In this document: piece after piece, positions 1-14,068 of the stretch
How the letters are laid out: every line of letters starts with the position of its first letter
How positions within the stretch are numbered: position 1 is the stretch's first letter
NCBI GenBank assembly: GCA_003344405.1
Contig: NOWV01000081.1
Span: 62,001 to 126,000, forward strand
DNA from: Trichoplax sp. H2
Taxonomy: Eukaryota > Placozoa > Uniplacotomia > Trichoplacea
Length of the DNA stretch: 64,000 bases
Reading direction: 5' to 3'
The notes under the pieces: generated by a model
What the model saw: the letters and a program-made list of their open reading frames with translations, nothing else
What the model was told of the DNA's origin: nothing
Database searches by the model: none
Made by a program: the position numbers and the translations under genes

Positions 1-296
1 TCTTTGGATACTAACTTTGTTGCCATCATATTACCGATCAATACTACAGTATTACACACTCGATTGGTCTAGATTAAGACAAAGAACACTATCTCTAGCT
101 AATGCAAGAGAGGAAATAACGACAAATTGGAGTATCGATTGAATAAAGCAGAAAAAGAGTTAGCCAAGACGATCCAAGATCATCAATCTATCGTCGAGAC
201 ATGATTCGATTAACTAGCATCCACCAACTTGTCTATCTATTCGTCTCCACCAATACCAATGCAGTAAGTAAATCCTCTACTATTCTACACTATAAA
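1..296 (+). pseudogene. possible decayed coiled-coil coding fragment
   Basis: Two reading frames here give protein-like, charged stretches: one around 62-120 contains RLRQRTLSLANAREE, and a second around 135-265 contains EYRLNKAEKELAKTIQD followed by two in-frame stops. A GTAAGT donor-like site follows at about 267. The text reads like a heptad-type coiled coil shifted between frames and interrupted by stops, so it could be a broken exon copy or the edge of a gene to the left. No family is recognised. The stops and frame change are seen directly; the pseudogene call is inference. Confidence 0.22.
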
Positions 297-535
297 TCAA
301 TCCTTTTCTTCCTTTGAACGCTGAATTTTACAGCATACAGCAGTAAATGCTGCCAATGGATCCAAGATATCAACAAGGATAGAGCGAATTTTCTCCCTTT
401 AAGTGTCTTGATCCACACACGATTGTCAATGACGAGAGGGCGATGAATGGTCTTGGTGTTTTACTTAGCAGCTGAGCTGAGACGTGTCATATCGCCCGTC
501 GAGTCTACGATACTATCCGTATTGCCTGTAGTACT

Positions 536-1590
536 GTACTGTAGCCACTCCAGGTTTGGACTGTAGGGTGAAAGAAAAACCGTGGTACAGTGTACAGTGT
601 ACAGTACAGAACAGTATACTGCATTGTACACTGTAGCATTTTCGAAAAAAAACGATCTCCGTCACACAGCACGAATAACATACTAGTCCTTTCATTACGA
701 CATACTAGTCCTTTCATTACGATATACTAGTCCTTGAATTACGACATACTATTCCTTTAATTTCGACATACTAGTCCTTTAATTTAATTTATTTGAATTA
801 GAATACGCAGTATGCGACACAGATGCACCGGTGTGAGTGACGAACTAAAAGTAAACTGTTGTGACGTCACAGTGAACATGCGTAGTCATCCATAAATTAA
901 AACTAATACTGTACGGTAATTTGAGTCTCAGTCAGTAATGCATTGACTGAGGACTACAGTACTGTACAAGTGTACTGTACAGTACAGTACAGTACAGATC
1001 TGTCAACGGCTTTCTACAGTACTGTACACAGGGATTCAAAAAATGAGGGAAAAGTTTTCCTCAAAAGAAGACCTACCGTAGACAGATCACTCTTGGACGG
1101 ACAGATACTGTTGGCCTCAACTCGTCCAAATACTGTGCCAAATACCTCGTTAGAACAGCAGTTTAGTATGGAAACGATCCAATTGGAATGGATTAATTTT
1201 TTCCACTAATAATATTATATTGAATCTTATTATCTGTAACTAAGTGCTGCTTGGAAACAGATCGTCGATGCTATTTTAGTAATTAAATTAGTGCCAATGA
1301 TTTCGATACGGAAGCTCCATACTAAGTCACCATTTTTCGATATTGACGGCCTCATTTGGTCAGAAATGTCCGTCTGTCTGAGGGAGTGATCAGTCAAGGC
1401 CTTCTTCTAGTGACATAACAGCGGAGACTTTTATGTTGAAGAGGCTAACGACAAGGGTGGATGGAAAGTTGTTGGGAATTTCTAGGTGTATTCCGACTAA
1501 AATGGCTACTAAATTTTCATACATTTTAATTGAAGGTTTAATTGTGCGCACAGTACAGTCTCTACTGTACACTGTATGCAGTACACTTGA
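536..1590. repeat. GTACW pentamer repeat patches, left cluster
   Basis: Short runs of GTAC separated by a single T or A occur at about 533-625, 948-1032 and 1555-1592. Examples are GTACAGTGTACAGTGTACAG and GTACTGTACAGTACAGTAC. They belong to the dispersed repeat described at 28 kb and 55 kb. No gene can be assigned next to this cluster inside the window. Confidence 0.8.
679..788. repeat. 22-bp tandem repeat, five copies
   Basis: Five head-to-tail 22-bp units start at 679, 701, 723, 745 and 767, each resembling CATACTAGTCCTTTCATTACGA. The first two are nearly identical; the later three carry a few substitutions, mainly in the TTCATTACGA half. This is a small minisatellite between two GTACW patches. 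Confidence 0.9.
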
Positions 1591-1592
1591 CC

Positions 1593-4500
1593 TATGGTCA
1601 GTGATTATGAAGGACTGAACAAGAGGAAAGAAAAGGATCTGTCAAACCTATACATAAGACACAAATACTGCGCTACTGCATAAAAGGACAGCCATGGACT
1701 ACTAAATGACGATGCATCTCGTAGTCCATGGTACAGCACTCCATTATGATCATGCAATGATATTGTAGCGGTAGTGTAAATAAGGCAGATACAGTAGAAC
1801 CGTGATGGACTGGGGACGAAAGTAGTCGTCATGAAATAGTTCAAAGTGATATCTGTGCAGGTTTTTCGGAATCGGGATACAAAAAAGTCTAAATGAAGGG
1901 TTCCTGCATCTGTGTTAAGGATAGGGTGAGGATGAAATAAAGAATGGAACTTGGATCGCATTGCTTGACTAACGTAATAAATTCTGCAAAAAGAATGTAA
2001 TAATAAGTATGTCTAATACTGTACTATTCTGATATTCAGCATAGATAGGATGAGCCTATACACGTAAACTGACTCATCTAGGACTTACTTTCCTCCATGC
2101 TAAAAAGACTGAACCTTAAATGAGAGAAAAAACTTTATCTACCCTCTATGCACCTGCCTAAGAATCTCCTCTACAGCACTTTAGACAGATAGTCTCACTA
2201 AGAGGATTCAATTCTACTACTGTACTTGATTTAGTATTAGTAGTCTATAAGTAATTTTTGGGTGACATATTACATTGTCCAACGGCTATTTCGGGCAGAG
2301 AGGTTGCTCGCGTGCTTCAGGATCACTTTCGGTTGCTTATGTTATTATATATCAGCGGCTAAATGTGATCTACAAACGTCTTAGTAACTTTATGCTTCAG
2401 AGGAAAACCTTGGTTTTACGGGGATGTGAATTGTAAATATTCGTCCAGCTCAACGCATATTATCAACATTACCCAAAACACACAGTGCACGCTCTTGCTG
2501 CTACTCCACAGAATTAACTGCAGCTTGATTAGCCATGATCAATTATCTTGACTTGTTTCTATACGCTATTACTTTCTCCTTTTAAACAACAGACTGCGCT
2601 TGTCATTGGTATAATCAATAACTGCAAAAATAGAAGAATTTTCTCTTGTTTTTGAATTTTAATATGCTGTACATTGATCTGCTCGACAATCGGAGACTTC
2701 GATTAGTTAACTATCTCACGAAAATTTAGACGCCTTTGCTTCTACGTTAAACAACTATAGAACTCTTCTTTTATTCAACTATCTGCCGAGCTAAAATACC
2801 CTTCGGCAGCTGCTATAATGTATGATTCATAACAGTTCAAGAAATTTAGTTTATATTGGATAGCTAAATTAGTACAGAAATTATTCATAATCTTGGATGT
2901 ACTGTACAGTACTGAACGATTCTAGATACAGCAACTAGATTACACTATGTCCATACACAGAATTATTTATAGTAGCATCTACTGTATAATTGAATATCTT
3001 CAGGACATTCATCACAAACGTTACAAAACATAACACTACAATCAATTAACATTATTACCGTCTAAGAACTCTTACTAAAGTACAGGACAATTTACTGTAA
3101 CAAAATAATAACTACCGTAGTTCTTACTGCAAGTCATTATTAGTTATCTCCATATATAAATGTTAACCACTAAATTTAGTCATTTACTCTCCACGGTGGT
3201 TCGTACCGTGACAGTGCGATATTGATATTTTATCTTCCTTGGCCGTAAAAAAAAAAATATAATAACTGAAATATCGACTGTCTCCATTGATATCTGCTCG
3301 AACCATCGAATTCACTTTTCTCTTAATTCGATGACTTAAAATCGGTTAGAATTCTTGACTGATATACAGGGTATAATAATAAATAGGACCATAAGGTTTG
3401 CAGCAAATACTTTTCCATTCGCCAAATTTTATCGACAGAAATATATCGGAAGGCGCCATCATGTGTAACTACAGTCTCCATGCGCATTTTTCGTGAAAGC
3501 GTAAAATGTAAATGTATAAAGTTAACTAATAACATCTGTTTTACAATATTTGATAAAAATAGAGTACTGAGAGCGTCTTAATGTCAATATCATTCCTATT
3601 CCATGAAAGGAAATTACATTGGCTAAAAGTTATAATAGGAATTGTTCATTTCGTTGGCATGATTATTATAATTATCAGCAATTAGGTGTCTATATTACCA
3701 TGAGTAGAGAGAATAGGTAGGGAGAAAACTAAATTTTTTCTATAAAGACTCTGAAACCGTGGATCCAATTACCAATTCTCGTTTAGAAATTAAAGCTATC
3801 AGTACGCGTCATCTAATTTCTAATGCAGCCTTTGAAAGTCATTGATCATGAATTTCAAGGTTCACCTACTCACTTTACTCGCCATATACATCAATGTGAA
3901 ACTTCTTCTACTTCAAATACGTACTCAAGGTTGAAATCAGACTTGCCCAATATACTAAATTCCCTATTGTCGTCCATCTATTTACATTAACCTACGGTGC
4001 AATGCACGTAAAGTAATTATAATCACATTAGACCATAGTCTTAAGATTAGAATAAAAGCCTATTGAAATGTAAATATCATCGTGGGCTTCAATGTCGGGG
4101 TATCAGTTCTTTCCAGAACCTCTTTTAAATTCTACCATTGGTAACAAACAAGAGCTGAGTAATGTCATGCCTAAACTGCCATGATGAGATAGACGATAAA
4201 TAATATGACTGCTTGGCAATACTGCATTATAATGAGCAAAAATAAGAAAAACAACAAACTAATATTATATATTTTAAATCCACTGTAGTCTAGATCATCT
4301 TATTTATCAATCATTTTTACCGTTGAAAATTACTGTAGCTCTGATAAACATGTACAACCAGCCTTAAATTATACCTGGTGATAATGAGATATTTTATGTA
4401 TATTTTATCATTGTAATTTGTAAATTGCCAATTTTTTTATGTCTGTAGAAATATAAAATTAATCTAGTCATCGCTATAGCGATTAGAATCAAGGAAATAA

Positions 4501-6845
4501 AACAACCACCATTGCTATATCAATTCAATTGGAATTTCAATATGCAAAACAACTAGATGGAGGCAAGATAAAGGCAAGACACAAAATAGGTGGACCTATG
4601 TTAATGCCAGGTAATTCTCGCACGTGATAGAATCGTTTCTATAATTGAAACAGATCAATGGAATGATACTAATTATATGCTGGTACTTAGAAATGGATGA
4701 TCAATTCAATGATATTTACCTTACTTATTTAAACAGATATCACTTATAAATATTTCTTTATAATATCCAGGAGATTAGTATATAAATTAGAGCTGAAATA
4801 AAGGTATCATTGCATACGCCATACTATCTATCCAACCTCTTTCTATGCGCTTAACCTAACAATAAATTTCTATTTAATTACAATTGTAATTATCCCATCA
4901 ACATCGATAATTTTGGTAATTGATGGATAGATAATGAATAGATTGATAATTTACTGCTATTATAACAAATTATTTTATTAGTAAGTTGCCATTTCTGTAT
5001 ATTCTTTAGATCTAAAATACCATTGCTAGCCACATCAAATGGGGAAAACAGTTTTTTATTGAAAAATAATAATTACTTTGATCTAAAACAACAAGTATAG
5101 TATAATACTTTGGCTAAGATTGAAAAATTTTAGAAAAAAATATAATATATTATGTAAAATATTTCCGTTCTATCTCCACTACAGATTTATATGATAATCA
5201 TTTCATTATAAGAAAAAATGGGCAAAATGATTTATCCTTCAAGAATGACAACTTTAAAAGAGGACGACTGTTATCAAATAATTTTGATTGGTCAGATCTA
5301 CTTAAATAGTATCCAAAAGAACATAAATAGAATTGGCATTATAAAACAATATGATAAGTTGTCGATATTAAAAGAATTACCTCGTTCAAAATCGATTTTT
5401 TATACACTAAACAGAACCAATAAGAGCTGATCATCTATGTTGAATACTCTCTTTTTTTAACCATATGTATGTGTAAAAGTATCTACTCAAAAAATCGGTT
5501 TCAAACAAAGACGATTAATATTTAATCTTGCTTATTAAGGCCAACAATGCATTTCACTACCTTGGTTGTAGAATAATATTTATTCGTAGACAATATTTTA
5601 CGACAATGTTACTTTCTATCGTTAAGAATAATGGATTTAGAATCGTTAAATTAATTAAAATTCATCTGTTCCTACCTACATCATCAATATTTTATTGTAT
5701 CAAGTCGTTTAAACGATGACAATACTGTAACTCAATTATACAGCAATTTAAGACAGGTGTATTTCTACTCATACTGTGATATTATTTTTAAAAGTACAGT
5801 ATTATGATCATATTGATTTCATTTTATTTTGTTTCCTTATTACTTATCAAGAATCAATTTCTTAAAAATATATCTCACTCTGCTCTTTCTCCTATATATA
5901 TATATGTGTGTACATATTAGACCTCAGGATATGAAAGATATCATTTTCACCAAGGAATTTCTATCATTAAAGAGACTGATGGAGTTCATACCTAACTATT
6001 AATATTATAAAGTGAAAACGAAATAAGCTACACCTCATTCAAACCCTTCGGACTGGAATAGATATTGAGAAAAAGAAAAAGCTTGCACCTAGGACCACAG
6101 CAACAGTCAAATCATATTATCCAACGATACTCGATCCATTTGTTAGTGCTAACTTTTCATGAATTTAAAGAGTCCTCATGGTTGATTCCTACTATTTACA
6201 ATAAGCTTATACCAGTAAATATTTCTGATTGATCTAGTAATCTAATGCCCCTTACATTGACTAGAAATTAAAGCGAATTCTTTATCGTCAACATTTCACT
6301 TGGCATCTTCTGATTGCTTTCCATCGAAACTACAATCAAGCGGTAAAACTGATCCATTTACTTCTTTCATAGAGAAACCAAATCATATTTTATTCACTCT
6401 CAACAGACCCATAATTTAGCTTCAATATAGTTACAAATTTTCATTTGAATTATTACTGGCAATCTAGCAGAGACAATTCTAACCATTTTTCATTATATAC
6501 CGGTATTTTTCTCTTGTTCAGCTTTATTATTATCACTAAATTTACTTACTACTTACTTATACCGGTCTAAATCTTGTAGATTATATTACTTCTTTTCATC
6601 TTGGCATTAATCTGCATTTCTAATCCATTATCAAGCTATTGGATCAATTTTTAGACATCACAAGCTCACATAGTAAAAAGTTCTTTCCCTACTAATCTAT
6701 TCCTTTCCTTTTAATTTAATAAATTAATAGGATTGGCTATTTAATTTATTATAAGTTTTCTAATTCAGCTAAAATTCATCCTTTTAACAGTAGGAAAACT
6801 TTACTAACAAATTTAACTTAATGGCAGATTACTATTGACCTATAA
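1593..6845. other. intergenic, no gene recognised
   Basis: This AT-rich stretch has only short frames with no family resemblance and no convincing chain of exons. It contains an 11-bp-arm inverted repeat (1692-1702 with 1721-1731), one isolated GTACW patch near 2900-2920, and a short TA/TG microsatellite near 5893-5912. Nothing else can be supported. Confidence 0.5.
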
Positions 6846-6968
6846 GTGAATAATCGGGATCATAAAAAAGAGGTGCTAAGCATTACATATTCTAGTCCAG
6901 ATTGTGAACAGGCCAAGGAAGCAAAAGTTATTTTTTTTCGAAAGATATCGTGTCAAAATCCGGTCAAG

Positions 6969-7931
6969 ATGAATTTTTCCTCAGTTACGCCGACACCAGC
7001 TATCCATCTGCAGGTCCCCCTTATTATTCATGTCATGTATGGTATTCTATCCAATATTGCAATAATCGGTAACTTATTAGTATTAATAGTAAGTATTCAT
7101 TCAAGATCGGTCATAAAAGGTCCTCTACATACTTTAATATTTTGCCTAGCAATTATGGATATGATGACAGGTATAGTCGCTTTTATAACACCAGGTTTTG
7201 CTTTTGCTTATGATACATTCCCGTACCCAAATGGTACTGCTGGATTACTCTATTGCAGATTAATTGATTCAGAATATTTTTTCTTCTCCTTTGGATTTGT
7301 CTCTATTTACATCGTTTTACTTATAAGCCTTGAACGATGGTGTGCAATTGCTAAACCATGGCGCTATCAAATTGTTTTTTCAGTCAAAAATTGTAGAATA
7401 ACCGTTTTAATTATAGTTGTACTACAATTATCGTTAACACTGGAAAATACGTTGAATATGAACCATAAAAGTGGAAATATACCACCATGTATATGGGGCT
7501 CTATTTTCGCTGATGCATTAGCAAGAAATGTCTTTTTTATTGTTATGGAAACTATACGCTTATTTATACCAGTATGTATAATTGTTTTGTGTTATCTTGA
7601 TATTGCTCGACGACTACTCTCTAGAGCTAAAATCGGTCATACAGAAAACACTATCAAAGCAGCAGCACGTCGACGTGCAACAGTTATGGCATTTTCAGCT
7701 TCAATAATGTTGATTATATGTTGGCTGCCCAATGAATTATATTTTACACTTTATCAATTCAAAGTCATTGACCTAGATGAAATCTTACATAAGACATTTA
7801 AAATACTCATTATATTCAATTCTAGTATTAATCCATTCGTTTATGCTTCTACAAATGAATTATATCGCAATGGCCTCTTTAAATTATTTGCCTATTCAAG
7901 ATGGCGCTGTTATAGCAGTTCCAAAGCTTAA
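6969..7931 (+). CDS. class A (rhodopsin-type) G protein-coupled receptor, single exon
   Basis: A 320-residue seven-helix receptor when started at the Met at 6969; the frame is open upstream to 6846, but that extension is lysine-rich, and the later Met is followed directly by an NFSS glycosylation motif typical of a receptor N-terminus. Landmarks: GN in TM1 (34-35), LAIMD in TM2 (60-64), Cys96 before TM3 and Cys174 in the second extracellular loop (expected disulfide), ERW in place of D/ERY at the end of TM3 (122-124), CWLP in TM6 (251-254), NPFVY in TM7 (288-292), and a Cys at 314 that could be palmitoylated. The pattern fits peptide- or amine-type class A receptors, but the ligand cannot be told from sequence. 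The gene has no intron, unlike most genes here, and sits alone at the edge of a long desert. It should signal from the plasma membrane through G proteins; the W of ERW is unusual. Confidence 0.9.
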   Translation: MNFSSVTPTPAIHLQVPLIIHVMYGILSNIAIIGNLLVLIVSIHSRSVIKGPLHTLIFCLAIMDMMTGIVAFITPGFAFAYDTFPYPNGTAGLLYCRLIDSEYFFFSFGFVSIYIVLLISLERWCAIAKPWRYQIVFSVKNCRITVLIIVVLQLSLTLENTLNMNHKSGNIPPCIWGSIFADALARNVFFIVMETIRLFIPVCIIVLCYLDIARRLLSRAKIGHTENTIKAAARRRATVMAFSASIMLIICWLPNELYFTLYQFKVIDLDEILHKTFKILIIFNSSINPFVYASTNELYRNGLFKLFAYSRWRCYSSSKA

Positions 7932-10900
7932 GTAATCACACTTAATTACTCTTTAACAGTATTGAAGAACTTAAATTAGCCTATCCTCGGTAATAGCAAT
8001 CCGATTTTAATATTTATCGCCAAAATGTAAGGCGATTATAGCCAATCTACTTAATATGACGGACTACAGGAAGTCAAATCCATTAGTAGCGTGAGGCAGA
8101 AAGACAAAGGATTAATGAAAGGCTTCCACAAATAGTTTGAATCAGAATGTTAATATGATCATGACATAAAGAAGTTTTATATCATGGCCAAAAAGCAAAG
8201 CAAATTGAAATAATTATTCTTGTTATTAACAGTCGTGACGGCAAAATAGAGTAACAGCGAACCTATAGTAGCTAATCAAAGTAATGATCCCGATGATAGC
8301 TGAACTTAAGAAAAACCGTATTTGTCAACATAGATTACAATATACAATTGATTGCTTTTAAGCTACCATGTCTAGTATACGTAGAGTGTGTATTAGACAA
8401 TCATCTAATAAATAGCTTTAACATTTTAACCAATTATAATCAATAATTGCATTTGCAGCAATTTTATTAGAATTTGTAAATTAATTGCTAGGAATTATTG
8501 TAACCTATACGTGTACAAGTTAAAATAATTCAAGTTTAACACGTCTGATTTTCTTAGATTACTATATACGAGTATTAAATACGCATATGCGATTAACAAT
8601 ATTCCTACAGATTTAAATAATTTATATTGGAAAGAAAAATATATTAGTGAAATCATAAGCACCATTTTAAAACATTATTTATCATTCAATTTCTTGTAAT
8701 ATTTGCCTCTTTCATTGCCGGCTGTTATACCTATCTCTATCTGAAGCCATTACTTGTTACTATTACAACACTCACTTTAATTACGACCTAGTATTCTCAG
8801 CCTGATGCAACAGCCATTAATCCACTAGGATTAAAGATCTACAATTAAACTATGTAAATTACTGCGGAACATTTAATTTCTTCCTCAGTTTAGCTGATGC
8901 TTATGTCTCAATAAAGAATGGGGTTCAAAAATATTTCTGCGCCATAATCAGATACTTAATGGGATTAATTTAATGCTAGGTATAAAAGATTTTTGATCTG
9001 TTTAATATTTATTTATATTATGACTGATTAGTAGTGGTATCATAAATCTAGTATTAATCATATTAATCTATTTTTACCTTCGGTAATACCGAAAAATCTG
9101 TAGTATTTATCGCGGTAACTTTATGGATTTTAAAATTCATCATTTGTACTTTCGCATGGTTTGTAAATCAATAATTAGGAGTAAATTTAATTTTATGCGG
9201 CATCATTATATAATGATACTTAAGTTTACGGCTAAATCATAAATTATGTAGTGTTATCGTCCTACCATTTACGTATGATGCATTAGCTACCAGAGTTTGA
9301 TTGATTCTAAATTTCCTCTATTGGCAACAATTCTAAATGTAAACTAAGTGAAAATTTTAATTTAGGAATTGCCTTATATCTAAGTGATTACTCAAATCTA
9401 ATTTATCTCCAAGTTAATCAGACTTTTAATAAAGCGTATTGCAGTAAAGCAATTTGAAAAATTCTTAGATAGTATGGCATATGTTGCTATATATCCGTTC
9501 ATCCCATTTTTCAAAGCTACTCAATTTGATTTGGAAACATTAGATCAAAGATTAATTTAGTGATTTCTGTTTACCATAGTCTATATTTACCTTCTATATT
9601 ACACCGTATATTATCTACCTTAAAATTGTTCAGTATTACGTTAAACATCGGAATTAAAAGATTAACTGAAAGAAAGCCCTAACGTGATCTAAGAATTGTT
9701 CAATCAAAATAATAACAAGATACTCATAAAAACAGCAGATAATCCGTCACTTACTAACTCGTATTCTAATAAAGCTTCACGAATCATAAATAGATTTAAT
9801 GTTTATCATGACTATTCTGATTATCTATTGCTTACATCACGTAGTTTGCTCGGTTAAAAGCAAGGACTAGGACAACAAAAGTCGTCTTGAAAATGCTAAC
9901 AAAACTATTGACATAGTTGCAATTATTTGCAGATAGGCAGAGTTTTTTATCTATTCTTATTTATTGCTTGTTCATAAGTAAACAAAGCGTGTCATTAATT
10001 ACCATATTTTTTTAGCTCGCTAGAATATTCTTAATTGCAATTCTTAGGTTGAAAATATCAGATCATTTTTTCAAATAATTCCGCCTTCATAATAGTGCTA
10101 CATATCGCCATAAGTAAATGAAATTATGGTATAGAAAGAAAGTTGTATCATGTTTATGCCACCCTTTAGTTGCATTCGATTTAAAAATATACGTAGGTGA
10201 TAATGTATCTCACAGACTTATAAAATTCTTCATAATCATTCCTTAGTTCTATCTGACTGTTTATTGTAATATAGAGTACTGCATATTGCAGTATTTATGT
10301 ACTTCAGTACATTAGACTCGACAATGTTATTTGTATAAGTTTAAAAATTAGGGGATTTCATTTTAATTCTTTCCCATTATCGATTTGAGAATCACTTCGC
10401 ATATCGGATAAACTCTCTCTTAGAATATCAATTTTAGTTCATGAAGGACTAGAAGCAAATTTTATTATATATGATACTAACGAATGCAACTATTTGGATT
10501 TGTACGTAATATTTTTGAGGTAGCATTTAAGCTGTTGAATTAAATATAAGATGTTGCTATTATTAATAGCATAAGATAAGATCAAAACAATTCTCAGAAA
10601 AATTCAATATAGACTTTTTTTGTACTAATTATACCAACATAGAAATAAATGAACGTATTGCTATAGATAAAATATAGAACATATAACCATATAACTGATA
10701 ATTGTAGAATGAGATAGAGTTATAGATTTAAGAGAGATATACAAGTTCGAGACATTTATCTGTTATACGTTTTTGTAGTACTGTAAATCATGACTTAATT
10801 TCCAGAATGATGATAAATATTTCCAAGATATAGACATAAATAATGAATCTACGAGATGCTATCAATTCTTCGATAGTCGAAGAAATTAATCTACGTAAAT

Positions 10901-12173
10901 AATTAATATATAACCTATAAAACTGTAAGTAAATTTTCATAGGAGCCAACTTCAATTAGAAAAAAACAACCACGTCTTATGTTTCTCGTATATATGCATA
11001 AGTGGCAATTTTATGCAAAATGTGTGTTATATCATCCTTTCTAACCTAAATTATAACTTGAAATCATCGATAATTTTGGTAATAAATGAATTATGATGAA
11101 GTAAAACATCGTTTATGAAGAGTACACCTCGCTGGAAAAATACGTAAGCATTGAAGATCTTTCCAGTATACCACAGCGAAGTAAAATATATGAGTAATAA
11201 TAAAGATTTAGCAATACTGCTATTTATGATTAAACTGTGGTATTTTTAGTAAATATGTGATCACCTATTTCCAATTAAAATCCTTTACTCAGATAAATGA
11301 ATCATTGTATCGTATTTACAAAAAAGAAGTTTGTAAATTATAGAGTCCAGCTTTAAAGTACTTAGGTTAAATTGTGTACGGTGGATATCTGGTAAGCATG
11401 ATCGACGAGGTCATGAACTAATACTATACCGGTAATGTATACTAACCCTATCATATAAAATATGAAAGCTGTTAACCCATGCATAGTAATGATAGAAAAT
11501 TTGAAGCTGAAAGTAAATCCTTTCTAAAGTACCGATTGATACTGACATCGTCGATTTCTTGTCATCAGCAAGTGATATTTTAATGATATTTTGCAAGTTT
11601 GCACTAAGATACCTGCTTTATCATCTAAAGTGTATAACTCATTCACGATATGGTAGGCATAATAAAGGTCTTGCAGTTGTAAATAAATTATTCACAAGTT
11701 CTTTAGTACTAGCCTATTTAAGATATCAATAACTTCTTATTACAAATGAGCGATATTTATTTGGAAATGTTCATGCTACCGTACTGCTATAAGCTTACAT
11801 TGTCATACAAATACTACCAACAAGGTTCAAATACATATGATATCAATGATGGCCTTGAGCGGGTTATTGCTATCCACTATCGGCGACGCTTTTAACTACC
11901 GAATGGTATTAAATACCGACACCGTATTAGAAATTTGTGCTCTTACGTAATATACAACTCTCGAATGACGATTAATAAAGGTCTTGAATCAAGTTTACTA
12001 CCCATCATTAATAGTGTCATTGGTAACACTAGTTATAACTTAATTATGAGATATAATATAGGGGAATATGCGATCTGCTGGCAATAAGGTGTAAACTGCA
12101 TACTCAGAAACAGTATGGATATAATAATAATTACAATATACCCACATATTTACTTTCATTAACATCTAAAGAG

Positions 12174-12365
12174 TATAACTTCTATATGCTACTGCGTAAT
12201 ATCCTAAATTAAATTAACATTTATCTATTATTGATGCGGTTTTTGACTAACGAAATACTTCAAATTAATATAACTTTTATATGCTACTACGTAACTTCCT
12301 AAATTGAATGAATATTTATTTTTCTTGATTTGGTAATTAGCTAGCGAAATGTATTTATTTATAGA
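12174..12365. repeat. diverged direct duplication, about 95-bp unit
   Basis: The segment beginning TATAACTTCTATATGCTACT near 12174 recurs about 95 bp later as TATAACTTTTATATGCTACT near 12269. Similarity continues through CCTAAATT and the GACTAACGAAAT / TAGCTAGCGAAAT ends. The copies differ at many positions, so the duplication is old. Confidence 0.7.
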
Positions 12366-13900
12366 CTGTACACTTTCATTATCATTTAAATTTCGTACAT
12401 ACGCAACTTGAAAAATTCCAGCAAATAACCCGTTCCAAAGTTCTAATGAATTAGCGGATATATGACCCTGAAATCTTAAATTAAGAATGAAATGAAAACA
12501 AGTTCAACTCTAGATTATTTATTTTAAGTAATCCTGTTATATTTCAAAGCTCGTATACATTTTTCCTCTATGTATTTGGAAGATGGAAATTTGGGTGCGA
12601 TTGCAATAAATAGACTCCACAGATCTAACAACATCCTTTACATTATACAATCTATGCTGTAACGATCAGTTCTAGTACTACAATCAAAGGACCTCACATT
12701 TAAGATCATTAGAATGAGTAACCCCTCGTCGGTGGTACTATGTCTTACATATTTTATGAATAGAATATAAATAGTTTACATAAGGCAATGCCGCTATTAT
12801 TCCAACTAAAAAAACGGCATTGATGTTAGCGTCAAGTTTAAAACATAGAAGTGAAGGTCATAAAATTCTATAGTCATTAAATTTTAATTGTGACAGCACA
12901 TGATCTTAGCTAACACATGATAGGCAGCTTGGACTTCATATATAAAACAATTAGTCTAGATAAATCATAAATTAAATGATCTGGTTTAGGTTATGAACCC
13001 ATTGACCATCATGAATCAATAACGAAGAGGAGAAAAATTTTTATTGCTATGTTAATCTTGACCGTACGTACAGTGAAGATCATTTGTACATGATGAAACT
13101 AGTCGTTACACGAAAATCCGTAATAATACGCGTATTTAGGGCTACGGTATCGAAGTTGTTTATATTCACTACCTTATTCATTAACAGGTAAATAAATTGT
13201 AGAAAACGAGCGATTAGGCTATGTTCCTAATTATTTACTACTAATAGATGGTATAAAGTTTAAAAGCAGGTCATTTCGACCTTATCATAATAATGATACG
13301 AAAATTGAGACTAATTATGTGGATTGTATAGCTGTCTCGAATAATTATTTGATGTTTATTTACACAATACTACAAAGGATCCACTATTTAGCCATAAAAG
13401 GCAGCATGATATAATAGTAATATATCTGCTACTAATACATACTGAACTACAAGCAGAAATGCTCCATCATGCATGTCCTCCAGAATAATATATTGGGAGC
13501 TATTTTAGTATTATTTATCAGTTCATTTCTTCAATAAAGCTAAAAACGATAAACAATATCCTATAGACGTGAAATGAGATACGGCATTATAGACTTGGAA
13601 AATGTTAATGAGTAGAATTTTAAAGAGTGGCAATCGTAAAAAATCTTAACCCTATTGTGTAGAATTGAAATTTTACGGCCTTTTTGATGGTCTATCTTTA
13701 CATTTTAGAACTCTTTAAATGACCTTAGGGGGTACTGTATAAAAATCTAAAAATCGAACTAAAATTATGGGGTGTGAGGGTGAAATAATCAGTTAAACTT
13801 TCTAGGAAATTTTAATTACAGCAAGGTCACCGTTATAAACATGATACTTTCTCAAAAATTTTACCAGCCTATTGGTATTGAGATAGGTATCTAGGAAGTC

Positions 13901-14068
13901 ATAGAGAAGACCTGGACCCACGCGAAAAATAATAACAAAAAGATAATAAAAGGAAATAAAAAATGAAACACTAAAAATCGTATATATCCGATTTTTAGTG
14001 TTTCATTTTTTATTTCCTTTTATTATCTTTTTGTTATTATTTTTCGCGTGGGTCCAGGTCTTCTCTAT
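13901..14068. repeat. perfect 80-bp-arm inverted repeat (giant hairpin)
   Basis: Arms 13901-13980 and 13989-14068 are exact reverse complements by eye, with an 8-base spacer (TATATATC). Outer ends read ATAGAGAAGACCTGG and CCAGGTCTTCTCTAT. The arms hold no coding frame. Pairing stops abruptly outside the ends. Such a structure may be a foldback/MITE-like element, a recent inverted duplication, or a precursor of double-stranded RNA; no clear target-site duplication proves transposition. The lack of mismatches points to a recent origin. Confidence 0.95.

Noticed and set aside
1605-1961. 118-codon minus-strand frame
   Set aside because: No domain, no splice partners, and odd composition; chance frame.
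8690-9700. Possible decayed seven-helix receptor downstream of the GPCR
   Set aside because: Hydrophobic pieces such as SVVFIAVTLWILKFIICTFA occur, but no GPCR landmark (DRY, CWxP, NPxxY) is visible and stops are frequent.
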